Positions 36,301-51,300 of a stretch of DNA of 64,000 nt are shown here, piece after piece. Positions within the stretch are counted from its first letter, which is position 1, and every line of letters starts with the position of its first letter. The DNA is taken from contig JAVHZZ010000003.1 of assembly GCA_036250195.1 (NCBI GenBank), positions 341,105,875 through 341,169,874 of the forward strand, read 5' to 3'. This DNA is from Mixophyes australis (Eukaryota > Chordata > Amphibia > Anura > Limnodynastidae). A program made the translations under genes and the position numbers. Below the pieces are notes generated by a model, which was not told the origin of the DNA, searched no databases, and saw nothing but the letters and a program-made list of their open reading frames with translations.

Positions 36301-39300
36301 CACTCACAGAATTTTTTGGAGTTCAATTGCTGGAAAACTAGCTTGAACGGAGGTTCTAGGACCCTCTTTCAGGTAGTAACATTTTTGTTATCTCATTTCA
36401 TGACTTGTGCTTTTTGTCTCCATTTCCATATTCAGTTCATATCGACCAGGCTTGTCCTCCACTAAAACACTTGTGCTTAATGTTTTACGTAGGTGGTAAG
36501 GACATTTTTTTTGTTACCTATTTCTTGTTGCTACTGCTCATTGGCTGATATGATTTTTTTTTGCATGTTTAATTCTTCTAAAGCTCTCATGAGTGTGGTG
36601 TAAGCACAGAGCTGTCTGCACAGAATGTGTTTGCATGTGATACACCTATGGCAGATATTCACTCAAATTACCCGGAGGTTGTCTCCCATTAACATGTTTG
36701 TTACACTCGCTGTAAACGTTGATTAGACTCTTGCTGTAACATCACGTGTACTCACATTATGGAATGTAAAACATGCACTGTGCACCTGACTCCTAAAGCA
36801 TATTTATTTTTAGGGAGACACGCTTATTGTACAGTTCAGTATTGGTGCTAAATGCCATATTTTGGGGACAGATGAATGGTAGTTACCACCATATTGTCCT
36901 TTATAAACATCTCATATGCTGTTTTCAAGCTCGTTGAGCAGCAGCTAGTGCTAAAGTTTAAAACCCGTGTAAAGGATTATGCCATCAAATTCCTGAATAC
37001 GAACATTTAATATGCCTTCTTTCAATGTAGACCTGGGATTCTACAGGTTGTTGTGTGGCCTATTCCACTGCCATTGTGTAATATTTATTTTTGTTTGACA
37101 TGTTGGCTATGACCTGTGTTGCCATATCCTGTATGTGTTGATCCATGCAACTGTGATGTCCTGCATGTGCCTTGAGCCAGCAATGCCCAGCACGCACATT
37201 GTGCCCAGAAGTGGGCGCCATCCACCTCTCCCACCTCAAATGATTAACTGAATTCCTCATAATTTGAGCAATTCATCTTTTGTTTAACTATGGGACTTGA
37301 GATTGTTTACTGTTAGTTGATTTTGATCTCTACGTTACATCATTTTGTAATTGCCTCCATTTGATGTTGTGCACCCACTGACTGAATTGCAACAGATAAG
37401 CCACACGAAGCCTCATGTTCTCCATGGCAGGGCAGCTATTGACATGTTTAAAATATCTATCAGTCTGTCTCGTGTCTGTCTGTCTATCTCTATAAAAATA
37501 TACCGTATACCAAATTATTATTTCCATGTATGTGTAGCAAAAAAAATAATTTTTAAAAAATGATTGCAGTACCGTGTTAGCCATTAAAATCTATGTATGA
37601 TGAATAAATAAATGACGTAATTGTATTTACTTCCAAGTTAAACTAACAGTAGGACATTTGTAGCAACATTCTTCTGACCAGGACATGGTCATTAGGTAAA
37701 TACAGCCTTGTTAAAGTCCATGTGATCTGCTCTGATCCAACTTGTGTTCTGTTCTCCATGTAAACGTGTGACCGTATCCTTTCAGGTAGACCTCTTGTTG
37801 TGCACCTGCACTCTCTCGTATGCTCTGTCACTCTTTACTTGCAGCTTCCATAACATAAAACCGCACATACTGGCTTTGACCAGTTAAACCTGCACAGCAA
37901 AGTATAGCTTGCAGGCAGTAACAGATGAGTGGTCTCTGATTCTTTCAGTAGCTTTTACAGCATGCAGTCGTGGTGCTCACACCTGGTATAATATACAGAG
38001 AGGTTTGTGAAACAGGGCTCAGGTATCATTAGTTCTGGAAACTTTCACATGTTTATCACCGCTAGAAGCAGCCATATCAAGTATTTTAGGTGTTTTCATA
38101 TCATTCAGAAGAGATCACAGTTGAAGAAGAATTTACGGCCCTGAACTCAGCCTGCTGACCAAGCTACCAGATCACCATACATGTATACGCTGCTGTTCAG
38201 ATGTGTGTGTGTGTGTGTATGCCGTTTTTCTCATGTATTAGTGGTTCAGTTTATTGGAGTCTTGATGACAAAGCATCACAGACTCCTGTGTACGTTTCAT
38301 GTATGCCCAAATCTCAGACTTTGCAACTACATGTTACTATGTCGGCAACATTCAGCTCCTATTTTCTGGCTACACTTAAATATATGCACTCCTGCAAGGT
38401 TGTGGATACATTTCCCAGGATGCTTTGCTGTCTGTGATGTAATTACAAATACATCTTTGGCTTAGGTGCAAAAAGGTTTGCAAAGTACATAAACTGACAG
38501 TGATGTGTTAAAAGAGCAAAACCCAAGACTGTGCTGTAGTTACCCCAGACTGCTATAACACACAAGCCCTCTGAGAGGTGCATTGCTCAATCAGCTCATG
38601 CTGATGTTGATCATTTGCACAGTTTTCCTTGATTTAGTTACTGGGTGTGCTGTTCTTTTGCAGTCTTTGGATGACACATGAATAAGGAAAATTAGTGGAT
38701 GACTATTGCTTACAATTATTATTCAGGACTAATCATTGCAAAACTTGTTGGCGTTCTACTATATTGCGTAGCCTCTTGTTACAGGATGGGCTAACCTCTC
38801 TCGGGGGTTTATTTTGGGGGTTTCTTTTATACTCCATTAACTGACGTTACTGACCTCTCCCACTGGTGCTACTCAGCCAACAGACACTGATTGACTGTGG
38901 TCAAATGTGCACCATTGTGGTGTCCCAAGTTGTAGGACAGTTGCTGCCACCACCAGGCTCCTTCAATGGTGGCACCTGGCCCTTCTTACTTCTGAGTGGT
39001 CTATGTAGCTGCTGCAGCACATATTTGCTGGTGGCTGTGGCTTGTTTGTCTCTGCTGCTTGTTTTGTTTCAGGACTGCAGGTTGGCAGACAGTATTTACT
39101 TGTGATGTTAAGATCAACAGGACAGCTGGGGCAGGAGTATTAGCAACTTGTGGTGTTTGTATAGAGCCACAGACAGTTTCTACCCCTGTCATGTATTCAG
39201 GTAAGAAATATTGTACCAATACTAGGGGGTGATGTGATCAGGGTGGCCAATTTGGGAGAGGAGTGGTTGCACTTAGCCAACCAATCAGGGATAGATTTGA

Positions 39301-42300
39301 CTGAGGACTTTCTGCTCACGTGCAATTAATATGTTCCCTGGTTAGTCATGAGGAATGACCTGTTGCAAACAGCATTGAACACAGCAATATTACATATTGG
39401 TTGTCATCAGTGTGTAGCTATGGGCACAGGGAGCAATTGTTTGTTCAAATTGGGATTTAAATTCAGTTCACAGTTTCCTGTGATCCAAAAATAAATGCAT
39501 AAGCCTATAGGTTAGGTTTGGTTTACCATTGGGACAATTTCGGCTACTTGTCGTTACTGATACAGGATGAACTCCTGTGGTTTTATGGTCAAAGTAACTT
39601 CATTGCCCGGCCTGTGCTCAGACCAGATATATAGTTCTAAGCCCTGACCTACATATCTTGTGTTACCTTCCATATCCTGTGTCACAGAATTACACAAACA
39701 TGCTGTAGGCATCCTGCACCAAAATGCCAGTATCTCAATACTTTTTTTGCCACAATGTTTTTCTACATTTGGATATATTGTTTGACCAAACAAGAACATT
39801 CAAGATGGAGACCTCTGTCCTAAACCGTAACCATTTAATTTGACAGTTTGCCAACACAACCCCATGTGAACACAATGGTGCAAATCCCTCCCAGTATGAA
39901 TATAGATTTCTGTTATTAATTCATGTTGGTGACAAGTATGTGAAGATCATTATATCTGCATGTTGAGCATTATCACAGGCACCTATATTTTTATGCAGAA
40001 CTGGTTTCCATGTACAGAGCTTTATTGTTGCAGTGGCAGGTGATTGGCTCAGTCTTCCTGTTGCTCACTGGATGCAGCGATAATTCTGGGAAACAGCTCA
40101 TCACTTCCTAGTTCACTGACTTAATGCTGTCATCAGTATATCTGTAGGTGGTGAGCTCCAGTCACATGATCGCTGATGCACTTTACAAATGCTGTAGGCA
40201 ATGTCTGTAGAGTATCAGTGCTCATGTGACAGACTAAAATACACAATGCCTCCCTGTAACATTAAGATAGGTACACACTACAGGTTTTTCACCTAGTTAT
40301 CATGCCAATCACACGATAAGCAGCTGTTAGATCCGATATCGCATAAGTCTGTACGCTCCAACGATAATGTTTCTATAGTTTGATTTTATAAGTTGGCTAA
40401 AAATCGCTCTCAACAATGGAACAATGTTGGGCAAATGCTGAGGGGTTTGCGCGCTCACGGGAAGCGGTGTAGGCAGATGTCTATAGAGTGTGCAGAGTCG
40501 GAATCTGCATGCTCATCGGGACTTTCAGTTGTTGCCAAAATCATTACATATTTCATTTTCTGTAATATGTGCACAGCTTTTGCCCTAATCTGACTCACCT
40601 GAACGTCTGTGAACACTGCCTTTTTTTTTTTTTGTGAACTATAAATGTGCAGTACTAACTAGTGTACATAATTCACTTCTTTTTTTTTTTTTTTTAAAGT
40701 TAAATCTGTTTGACCTTAACTGTTCTTAGCAGCAACTGTTCATGTATTTCTGTCTTTAATAGCCACACAATAATACAGTGGGAATGTCTTTACGTCAGTA
40801 CCCCAGCATGTGGAAGCATGGCTGTGCTCTTGGCTTTGTGGAAGCCTAATTGTTTGCATAATTGTCTTAAGTGCTGCTCAGAACCCAACATTTGCTGCAA
40901 AAAGCTACACCATTGACTTTTTTTTGTGTTAACCTTAACATAGAAGTGGAGAATCCTGTTTTGTTCAATCTTTAGATTTAATAGAAAAGATTTTAGCGTG
41001 GGCCACTAACCAGATTAATGCTGATTCCAACAGTAAGGTGCTGCCATTTCACCTCTTCATATTGCCATGCTGAATGGTAGACTGCTGTGCGTGTTACAAA
41101 GCATTTTCCGGTTATGTGCTGAAGGACAGAGATGATTAATTCCAATAGTTCTGCAGCTAATCATTGTATTTGTCTTTGCTAGTGTTCTGCAGAAGTTAAT
41201 TTACATGAGCTTGAGACGCAGCACTTATGATTTGAATCAGTTTGGGTCCAGCAATGCATTAGTTTTAGTATCCAATAAAATGGTGAAGGATAGGAATCGT
41301 TTATAGATGAATTTTTCAAATGCCACAACAGGGGCACTTACGATTAGTATTAAGACGTGCACTGTTTGTATATACTTTGACAGACCTCCAGACCCAGTGT
41401 AACAAACATGGCTTAAAATACAAATCCAAAAACACTGCAGAGCTTGAAAACTCAAATGCACAGGGTAGATAGGAATATGTTGCTCTTAGGAGCGAAGTGT
41501 GGGTTCTAGGGTGAGCTAGTGAAATAGCATCAACCTGTCAATCTAATGGTCAAGCCCCTACTCCTATATTTCTCCTCTTGGGAGGATACCCTCTTTTTCT
41601 GACACTGCCCCTTATAATTTATAGTCTTCCACATTGGAGGACTGGAGTGTTTGTAGAATCTAGCAGCTGTGCACTCATACAGGTGCGCCTCCCACCGTGT
41701 TATACTGCTTACATCACTATAGGACAAATACGTCAGCAGGTTACTTGTATTAGGATAGGGAGATATTTAAAAGTGGACTTTTTCATTAATGTAAATTAAT
41801 AAAAATCTGGGACAGTAATTAAGGAAACCACGGCAATGGATTTGGCCTGTTGGGAGGTTTACAGTAAGTCAATGGGCAGTACACAGTATATCTTACCTAG
41901 CTGCAATGTGATAATGCTAAGTTCATTTAAAATGTCTCTCCTCTTCTATTTTGTACTTCTCAAATTTAAGATCTTTGATCATTGATTTTGTTTTTGTATT
42001 TTTTTTCAGCTCTGTAGAAGGTGTCCTGAAAACACTAGTGAAAGCCTGTAGACCGTAAGTTATTTACAGATCTAGTATGTGTCATCATGGCTAAAATGCA
42101 TATAAAGTAACTTCATTGTTTGTACATGAACAGCCACAAACTGGACATTTCCTAAGTGTTGGATCTGTTTGGAAAGTCCCATACAGAATTTGAAAGGCTG
42201 ATAATATAGCTTTGTTGATCCTTAGGAAGATAGCTTTAGGGCTATACTCTCCTATTATCAGAGCATGGCTGTAACTTCTCCATAGTTTAGTAAATTTATA

Positions 42301-45300
42301 CGTATATCCTCCTGGGGGTAAATGTATGAAGCTCCGGGTTCTTCAACACCTGCGAGTTCGGCGTCTTCAGCGCTTAAATTTAAAGCGCCGCTGCCTTGTA
42401 AAGGGATTTACCCCCAGGAGGATATACACATTTACCCCCTGGTGTCAGAAGCATTCTTATGTCTAAAGACCCATCTATATTTGCTTTTCATCTTGATTTA
42501 ATACAATGTCTGGAACGTCCATGACATCTGACATTCTGAACAACTTTTTTTGTGTTCTTATTTGAATTGCTGTTCATTTTAATATGACTTATGCAAAAAT
42601 GAGTGATCCTTATCTGGTATATTTTACCTAAAGGAAAGAAACACTTCTTGAACTAACTAGATCAGTCCCTAATTACACGTGAATGTTCCAAAATTTTATA
42701 TGTTGTCATTCCCTGTTAAGTGTACCCCACTACAACTAGTTTAGAGTGATCCTAACCCTTTACCTAGTTCCTATAATGGAGCTTGTACGTCTGCTTGCAG
42801 AGCTCACCTTTCATTACAGATGCAATTGTTTCTCTTCTCTCTCTCATACTACTTTAATGTTCCCCCATACATCTCCCGGCAGTCTTACTGAGGTGGGATT
42901 ATCCTTTCACAATACAGTAACTTGAGAGCATGGCATATTTGCAAGGAATATGTGTGATGTCCTTTTGGTTAACCAGTATTTAATGGCTCCAGAGAGTGGC
43001 TGGGGTGGGGGAATATTTCTTGATTGGTACATAGTGTATTAATCATGTTAAATTGTAGTTTGAGCAAGTTTAGCGCCCTGAATAGTTTGTTCCTGTGTGT
43101 TTGTTAAAAATTAAAAAATCATTAAATTGTCTTTATATTATTTGCAGTTATTTCCCAGATGATGCAACGGCAGAAATGCTTGAAGAATGGAGGCCTTTAA
43201 TGTGTCCTTTTGATGTAACCATGCAAAAGGCTATTAGTTATTTTGAATTATTTTTGCCTACCTCCCTGCCTCCAGACCTTCATTGTAAAGGTTTTAGGTG
43301 AGTAACTAATGTAGGGTCTATGGCAAATTTAAATGCCTAAATGCTACTAAACGCTTTATAATAGTTTTATATATAAATGTTAATACCATGGGGAAATAGT
43401 GAGCACTCCCTAGGTATATAGGTATGCAGCTTCTTTAATCTATATGTATATAGATTTGTTACATAAACAGGTTAGGTAAGAAGCGCAATACCATGGCAGA
43501 ACTTAACGGGATTGCCCACTTCTGTACAACCCCATGCTTGGTGTACCTGTAATAATACCCCTGTTTGTTGATGCCAGGGTTAGATTATGCCACAGCCTGC
43601 TAGTTTTGCTCCATTAAGTCCTTTAGCACCAAGAGCTGCAAACAGACCAGCTTCAGGTAACTGATTCAGTGGGGGTGTCAGGTTAGGTTATTTACAAAAG
43701 TGGACAATCCCTCAAAGACATTTTACGTAGTCTGTTTAGTTTATCTTCCCAGATAAAAGTAATTGTGGCTCAACTTAGTTTCTTGCTGTCTGCACTAATA
43801 TTGTAATAATGCATTTTAGTGTTCACAGAAATACATGCTTCTTTCCCCTCCAAATCAGAGCCTTTATCTTAGCTGTGATCATTTCCTAAATAGTTTGTGA
43901 GTGGTGGTGTCCCCTTTTCCTGTGGGTTACCTTACCAATAATTACCAACCACAAATGTTTACATTCTAGTCATGTGCAGTTATCATTTAACGTTGTAGTT
44001 TGCTGTGTGGAGCATTACAGCAATCTTACTCCAATGTTTTCTTTTTCAGGCTTTGGTTTGATGAATTTATGGGTCTCTGGCTTTCGGTTCAGAATCTTCC
44101 TCAGTGGGAAGGGGTATGTACCACCGATGGTGAATAATTGGTGTAGTTTGGGGGGAAATCTTGTATACTTATCATTCATTTACATTTTGTCAGAAGGTCT
44201 GTGCTAGTTGCACTTTTTGTAATAGTTATTTTCAGTATGATTTGACAATAATAAAGAATAATTTGCATAGTGTAATTTCAACAATATTCCACCCTTTTAT
44301 GTCTGAGTGGTTATATACAAGAAGAAGATATAAAGGCTGAGAAGAAGGGAGATGGGAAAGAAGTGAATTGAGGGATTCTACCACATTGTTTATTAAAACC
44401 ATGTAATGTGTCTTTTAACTAGTGTCTTATCTTTAGTAAAATATTTTTACATGGGTTGCAGTGTGCAACTTTCAGTAATATACTATTGTTTTTTAAAGAA
44501 AGAAGAGCATTTAAAGCATGACTTTGCTGCATAAATATAGGTGTGATATGAGCAGCATCAGGGTGTTTACATTACTTTGCTTAAGATTATTTACATGTTT
44601 GTTTGTGTATATTTATGCGCTATTGTCTTTTCTCATCATAGCATCTCGTAAACCTCTTTGCACGCTTGGCGAATGATAACATTGGCTACATTGATTGGGA
44701 TCCATATGTACCAAAGGTAAGCTGGTATACCTTCCCTTTTATTAGTGGCTTATCAAACTAGCTTCACTTTGCCTTTTTTATTTTGTAAAGATCTGTGTAC
44801 AAAGTGAATCTTGGACTTTGCGTCTTATCTAAGGACCCTGCATGAGCATCTAAAGTTTTTTTTTTTCTTTTTTAAATAAGTCCTGCACTAAATCCCCTCT
44901 CTACCCAATAGCCATGCTTCGGTGGCCCCTGCCCTGGGATTACCACCCTTTGCTCAATGTAGCAGGGGAGATACAAGACAGCGGCTCAAAGGTTTTCAGT
45001 TAGAGCCGATGCGTCACATCTCTCTTACTGTGGAGAGACACCCGAGCAGTGTCAAAGATAATTGACATTGATTGAGGTTCTGGCTAAATGTGAGTGCAGG
45101 GACACTGTTAAGAAGAGCTAATGTTGTGATTGCATGGCAGGGGCCACCACCAAAATACCATCATTGGGAAAGGGGGATAATTCAGTACAGGGGGGCTTTT
45201 TGAAATTTGAAAAATCCTTTAGGCTGTTTCGCTTATGGAGATAAAATAGGCAAGGATTGTGTGAGACTGCAGGGTTTATGTAGGCAAGCAGCTTCCTTAA

Positions 45301-48300
45301 TTGGCCATGTGGGAAAGCACAGGTGCAAGCAATGAGCAATCGGATTCCACAAAGGACCCAGAGATACAATAGGCATAATACAACACGCAAAGATATGTGA
45401 CCCAATACACCAGACCCAGGGAGAGACACAGAGACAAACACTGACATGTAACCATTTTTCTATCATATCTAGCTGTTATAAATCTCAGCCATTTCTCTTA
45501 TGGCTGTGCCCACTAGCATTATCACCATATGGGATTTGCGATACTGTGCAGCACTAGAAGATATCAATGAGTGTTTAGTATCTTTTTAAGTGTAGTTTAG
45601 TATTGTTTAATCCTTGTAAGCATTATGCTGAAATGAAGAACCTAAATCAACATTTATTTATATAGCGCCAGCAAATTCTGTAGCGCTTTACAATTGAGAA
45701 CAAACATTAATAAAACAATACTGGGTAATACATACAGACAGAGAGGCAAGAGAACCCTGCTCGCAAGCTTACAAGCTATGGGACAATGGGAGTTGAATAC
45801 ATGAGGTTAAGTCTACATCTTGCATTCCGATCCAGCCATAGTGCAACGGTAAAGTGATTTGTACACTATATGATCCAGTCACACAGCAATGTTGGTCAGA
45901 GGTTTGTTGTTTTGTGTGAATTGTGTAAAGGATGGTAATATGGTAGCCTAGTGAGGTTAAGAGGGTGCTTGAGGAATATTATAAGCTTGACTGGGAAGGT
46001 GTGTTTTCAGAGAACACTTGAAGGTTTGTAGACCAGAGGAAAGATTATTGTGCGCGGGAGGAAATTCCATAGAGTGGGTGCAGCTCTTAAAAAGTCATGG
46101 GAATGGGAGCATGTAATGAGTGGGATGAGAGACGCAGATCTTGTGCAGAATGGAGTTGTCAAGTTAGAAGATATTTTGAGACACGTGAGTATGTCGGTGC
46201 AGTTTTGTTGATGGTCTTGTAGGTTAGTAGAAGTATTTTATATTGGATTCGGTAGAAAACAGGCAACCAATGTAGAGACTGACAGAGTGGCTTAGCAGAG
46301 GAAGAACTATTTGCAAGGAAAATCAATCTAGCTGCTACATGCAAATAGATTGTAGAGGTGAGTGTCTGATTTGGGGAAGAATAGTTAGGAGGCAGTTGCA
46401 ATAGTCAATGTGGAAGATGATGAGTGCATGAATTCTTGAGTTTTTGCGGTGTCTTGTGTGAGATATGTATGTATTCTGGAAATGTTTTTTAAATGTATGC
46501 AACATGATTAAAATATAGTCAATATGGGAAAAACACGATCGTTCTGATGATCGTAGGATGACACCTAGGCAGCAAGCTTGCGGGGTTGGATTTCTGGTCA
46601 AGTCAACAGAAATAGAAATGTCGGGCAGGAAGCTTCTATTGGTGGGTGGGAATATTAATTCTGTTTTTGAAAGTTTGAATTTGAGTTGGTGAGAGGATAT
46701 TCAAGGTGAAATGACAGACAGTAACGTGGGATAACACAGATGGCAAGAGATCAGGAGAGGGTAGTTAAATTTGGGCGTCATCCACATAGAGATGATACTG
46801 AAATCCAAAGGCTCTTATTAGTTTTCCTAGAGAAGTGGTATAGATGGATAACAGCAGAGGACTTAGGACTATTTATTTGTACTATTAGGCTAGAAGAGGC
46901 CAGACACCTATCATAAATTATACATCAAAGAACACTCTGCCAACATAGGTTAAAGCAATAGATAACAAATTCCTAAATGGTTTGTGGTGAGCGGATTCTC
47001 ACAAAATCATCACTACATGTAAAATACAGTGAATGTTTATTTTCTGGGTGACTGCTAAGTGTTTTGTCATTTTTAAAATGAAGTGATGTCACATCTGGCC
47101 ACCTATTTTCATGTGTGGCCTTTGGATTACATAATACTTGATTTTGATTTATTTCACAAACTTAACTCTGGGCAGACACACTTTAATTATTTAGCATATG
47201 TTGCATGTAGACATATTTGTTCAATTACTGGTATATTTCGTATAAGCAACATTTTTTTTTTTTCGTTACAGGTTTTCACCAGGATTTTACGTAGTTTAAA
47301 TCTCCCTGTGGGAAGCGGTCAAGTGATTGTCCCAAGACAGCTCACTAATGCATATGACATTGGCCATGCAGTGATATGGATAACTGCAATGATGGTAGGC
47401 ATCACGGCATTTTATGGCTTAACAAAAAGTGTTCTACAGAAGAGCAGAGCCACAAAGTAGTAATCAGTTTTGTTTTTTGTTTTTTTTTATTATTTTGTTA
47501 CATCATCAGTAAGACACATTCCTGCTCAAGCTGAATGATGAATTGTTTTGCAATTAATTAGATTTGGTAAAGAAAGATCATGATTTATTTGAATATGTAT
47601 TCTATTAGCTTCCATAGATCACAATGAAGTAAAATGAACCCTGCTTGGAAATGTTTTTGACTTGACATGATATTTCACAGTAACATGTAAACCTCATGAT
47701 CACCAAAGCTAGATGACTTCTCAGAGTGCTGACACAGAGGTGTTAAAAGTAAAATACCCCCCACCTCCATTCCCAGAGTCTAAATTGTCTCAATAAAATG
47801 TATCTGTCTGACAGAATCGCACTTTTGGACAGATTACATTTTCCACGATGTTCCTGAGAACATTGCGGCCGCGCTTTACTACCGTTTGTACGGTAAAAAG
47901 TAACATTTTAGCTCGTACCTCTATGGGGTGCGAGCAAAAGTCAGCGGTACTTTCACTAAAAAAAAATCACCGCGTAGTGTCTCACAGCCGTTCCGATTGT
48001 GTTTAGAATTGAATCTGCCCCTTTATGTTTACAGGTCAGAAACTTTGTAAGGTTGATTTTCTTAACTCCTTTATCCAGGATGTATGGTTTTTTTTTTGGG
48101 GTTTTTTTCCCGTCAAATAATTTTCTTTTAATGTATTTAATATTTTTCTAAGATAAAAGTTGGGGCTTGCATTTTATGGCTTTCTGGATTATTTATTATG
48201 TAGAGAAGAATGGGGATAGTCCCAGCAATACACCTATCCAGAATTGTTCTGTGAATGGATGGGCTTACTGTGTCACCTGATCAGGGGGTGATCACTTTAT

Positions 48301-51300
48301 GGGGATTCACAGATGTCAGAACTGCAACCAGAGCCCTGATCTCTACTGGGGTCCTTTGCTCCCGGGACCATTACCCCCGGACAGCGCATTGTGCGGATTA
48401 ATTTAGAATCCATCCGGTGTTACCGGAAAGTGTTCCAGCGCAGCTGCTCTCTGATGCCCCGTCTAGGAATGTTGTTGCAGCAGTCTCCCCCCTCAAATAT
48501 TCACTCCTGCAGGGTTTATTCTCTGCCATGATTTTTTTTTTTTGTCTGCTTAGTGGGGAAAAGTACAATTTAATTGTAATGAAATAAATTATATATTTTT
48601 ATTTGATAAAAAGCATGCTTTTTCCCTCGCCGTGGCTGAGTGTGTAGGGAACAGTGTGCTTATAAGTTTTTCAAAACAAAATGTTATTGTTATTGCTGTG
48701 ATTAGTCATCACATCGATCACATTACTCTGAACCATGTTAATTGCTTCCCGATCATTACTCCCTGACCGAAGTCAGTTAGCACTAATATCTAAAGGGAAT
48801 GGATGGAATGCAGAACACAATGAACCTGGACATAATAGTACATTTTCAGTGTGCTGCTGCAATTACCAGATGTCCCGATAGCTTCCCTGTAGTTATACTT
48901 CTGTCCATAGAAGTTTTGATATTGTTCAGTTGTAGAATTCTCATTGTGAAATTGGACTATATTGTGGGTATAATGCACCCGTACTGTAGAATCAAAGTAT
49001 AAGTCACTGATTAATTATGCAGCCATCCATACCCACCAAACATAAGGTGAAGTTGTTGCATATATTGATGTACCAGTGTCTATGTATATAAAGATGTATT
49101 TGTAATAGGAGGGTAGACTGCACTAGTTGTTGGAGCGGCGTTGGTTAATCTGTTTACTTGATGCTGCCTTATTTAAGTGTCAATCCTGAATCAGTGACTT
49201 GCATTGGGTATGTAATCTGCTTTACACTTAAGTGTTTACTGAAAGTAAAATTTATATATCCAGCTATATCAACTGCCCAGTGTATAATGCTGGCTCCTTC
49301 GCCTTAGTCTGTAATATATGGAAACTGTATTAAATAGAGACTTCCCAAAGCCCAGAATTCCCCCATTAGAGAGACCCCCCCCCCCCATTTAACAACTCTT
49401 AATGTTTGTGTGTGTCCCATTTGCACAGCAATGACCATCACATACACATTTGTGTTATAAGCCATTCCCATCTACTTCTCCTTTCCCATTTACACAGATC
49501 AGGTATCCAACGCCCACTCGCCTCCCACACCATTTGTTCCCCTCCCCAAATTCCTGTTTGTTTGTTGTCCGCAATTGGGTATCTCCAAATTGGTCATATC
49601 ACTATGATCTGAGAGATGCACAGAACCAGAATAAGTGTAGAACTAGCACAGTTGTTTGGAGGCATTGTGCTCCTTTCAGCAGCCAAGTTCGAGGAGAAGG
49701 CCCAGCACCTCTGCTGTCACAGGGAAGCAGGTGAGGTCATGTCCCAGCTCCCTGTCCCTTTAGGGCCCGGTTACCATCACTATTTCTTGGATTGCTCTCA
49801 GTTCCATTTTTAAGAGATTATTCCCTGCAAGCAGAGAAAAACACATGTGTAAACTGAGCTGTCCTTGGAACCAAAGAGATTTTACAGAAAACTTTGTATT
49901 AATCACTGTACCCATGCTGATGAATGCATTTTTAGCAGACCTCAGAATAGTGATCTATTGAACACTGAAGAATGCTTTGTCTATACTCACCAGACCATTG
50001 GGTGGAACCAGAATTAACTTAGTCTGTTTTTGGTCCATACACTCAGGATAGAGAAAAACGTTCCCCATAGTAATCAATAGATTGCTATTTTGTCTGCTTA
50101 AGCTGTATTCACCATGGGTTGATGTATAACTAGTAAAATACCTTAAGTGACAATGATTATGATGTATAACCAGATCCTGATTAAATTCTTACACTGGTAA
50201 GTGCTATTTTATTGTTTCCTCTTTACATAAGTCTCTGAACAAGAGCTGTAATGTACTTATCTTGTCTTCTGCAGGGAGGTCCAGTGAAGACCGTACAGAA
50301 GCATCTAACAGGGCTCTTTAATAGCATAACCTCTTTTTACCATCCATCTAACAATGGGAGGTGGCTGGTGAGTACTTTGCTTACATTATCATGTAATGTG
50401 TGAGTTCTCTATAGAGGAATGTGACTCTGTGTTGATGTGCCAAGCATGTGTTCTCTCCAGTATGTCTAAACTTCCTTGGAAATGCTGAACTGTTTTAAGA
50501 ATAGACATTCAGGACACATATACAGATCATGACTTTACATCTCTTTGCGAGCACCAAGCTGTTTATGGGGCAGCACCGGTCACACAGTGTTCAGGCTTTA
50601 CTAGGAAATGTCTAGGCTTGGATTGCTCTCAAGTCTTTTTCTCCGAAGTCCTTTATCTTATGTTTATTATGTTTTCTCTCCCTCATCCTTGTGTTGAGTG
50701 CTTGCGGAGTAAGTAACTTCAGCTTAAAATATAGAGAAGCTATTTCTATAATAAGAATTGAACTTTACATAATATCATTACAAAATGTCCATTTCACTAT
50801 ATGGGTTGCAATCAATGGAGTACATTTCCCCTGCATGTCAAACTTTTCAAAAACCAGGATTATTTCCTACACATACGTTGCATCATTTTATCTGGTTCTG
50901 TGAATAGCTGCACAAATTGTTACGGTTTTGAAATATAAATGTCATAATATACTAACTGTATGGGCCTCAGATGTTTGTGTTTCCCGATCATTAAACTAAA
51001 GCACCCTCATTTCTTGCCTTGCAGAGCTTGTGCTAGAACACCAGTTGGTTCACTTGCAAAAATTGTGAAATCAAAAGTTATATATATATATAAATCTCCC
51101 TGGTTTATCTAGGGTGCCCAGACAGGATGTATGCACAGTGTTGAAATGTGTTTTGTTAAAGAACTGCTTGCCTGGGACTTGCTATAAATAGACAGAGACA
51201 CAAACTAGACAAGATCAGCAGCCTTAAATATATTGTGTAATTGGAATAAATCTAATGACTAAAATCATGACCAGAAAGTTTATTCAAATCAATTTGTACC

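Noticed and set aside
47395..47460. Readthrough of psme4 exon 8 into the intron as an alternative C terminus
   Set aside because: Twenty-two extra codons follow to a stop, but the family sequence continues exactly at exon 9 and the donor is sound.
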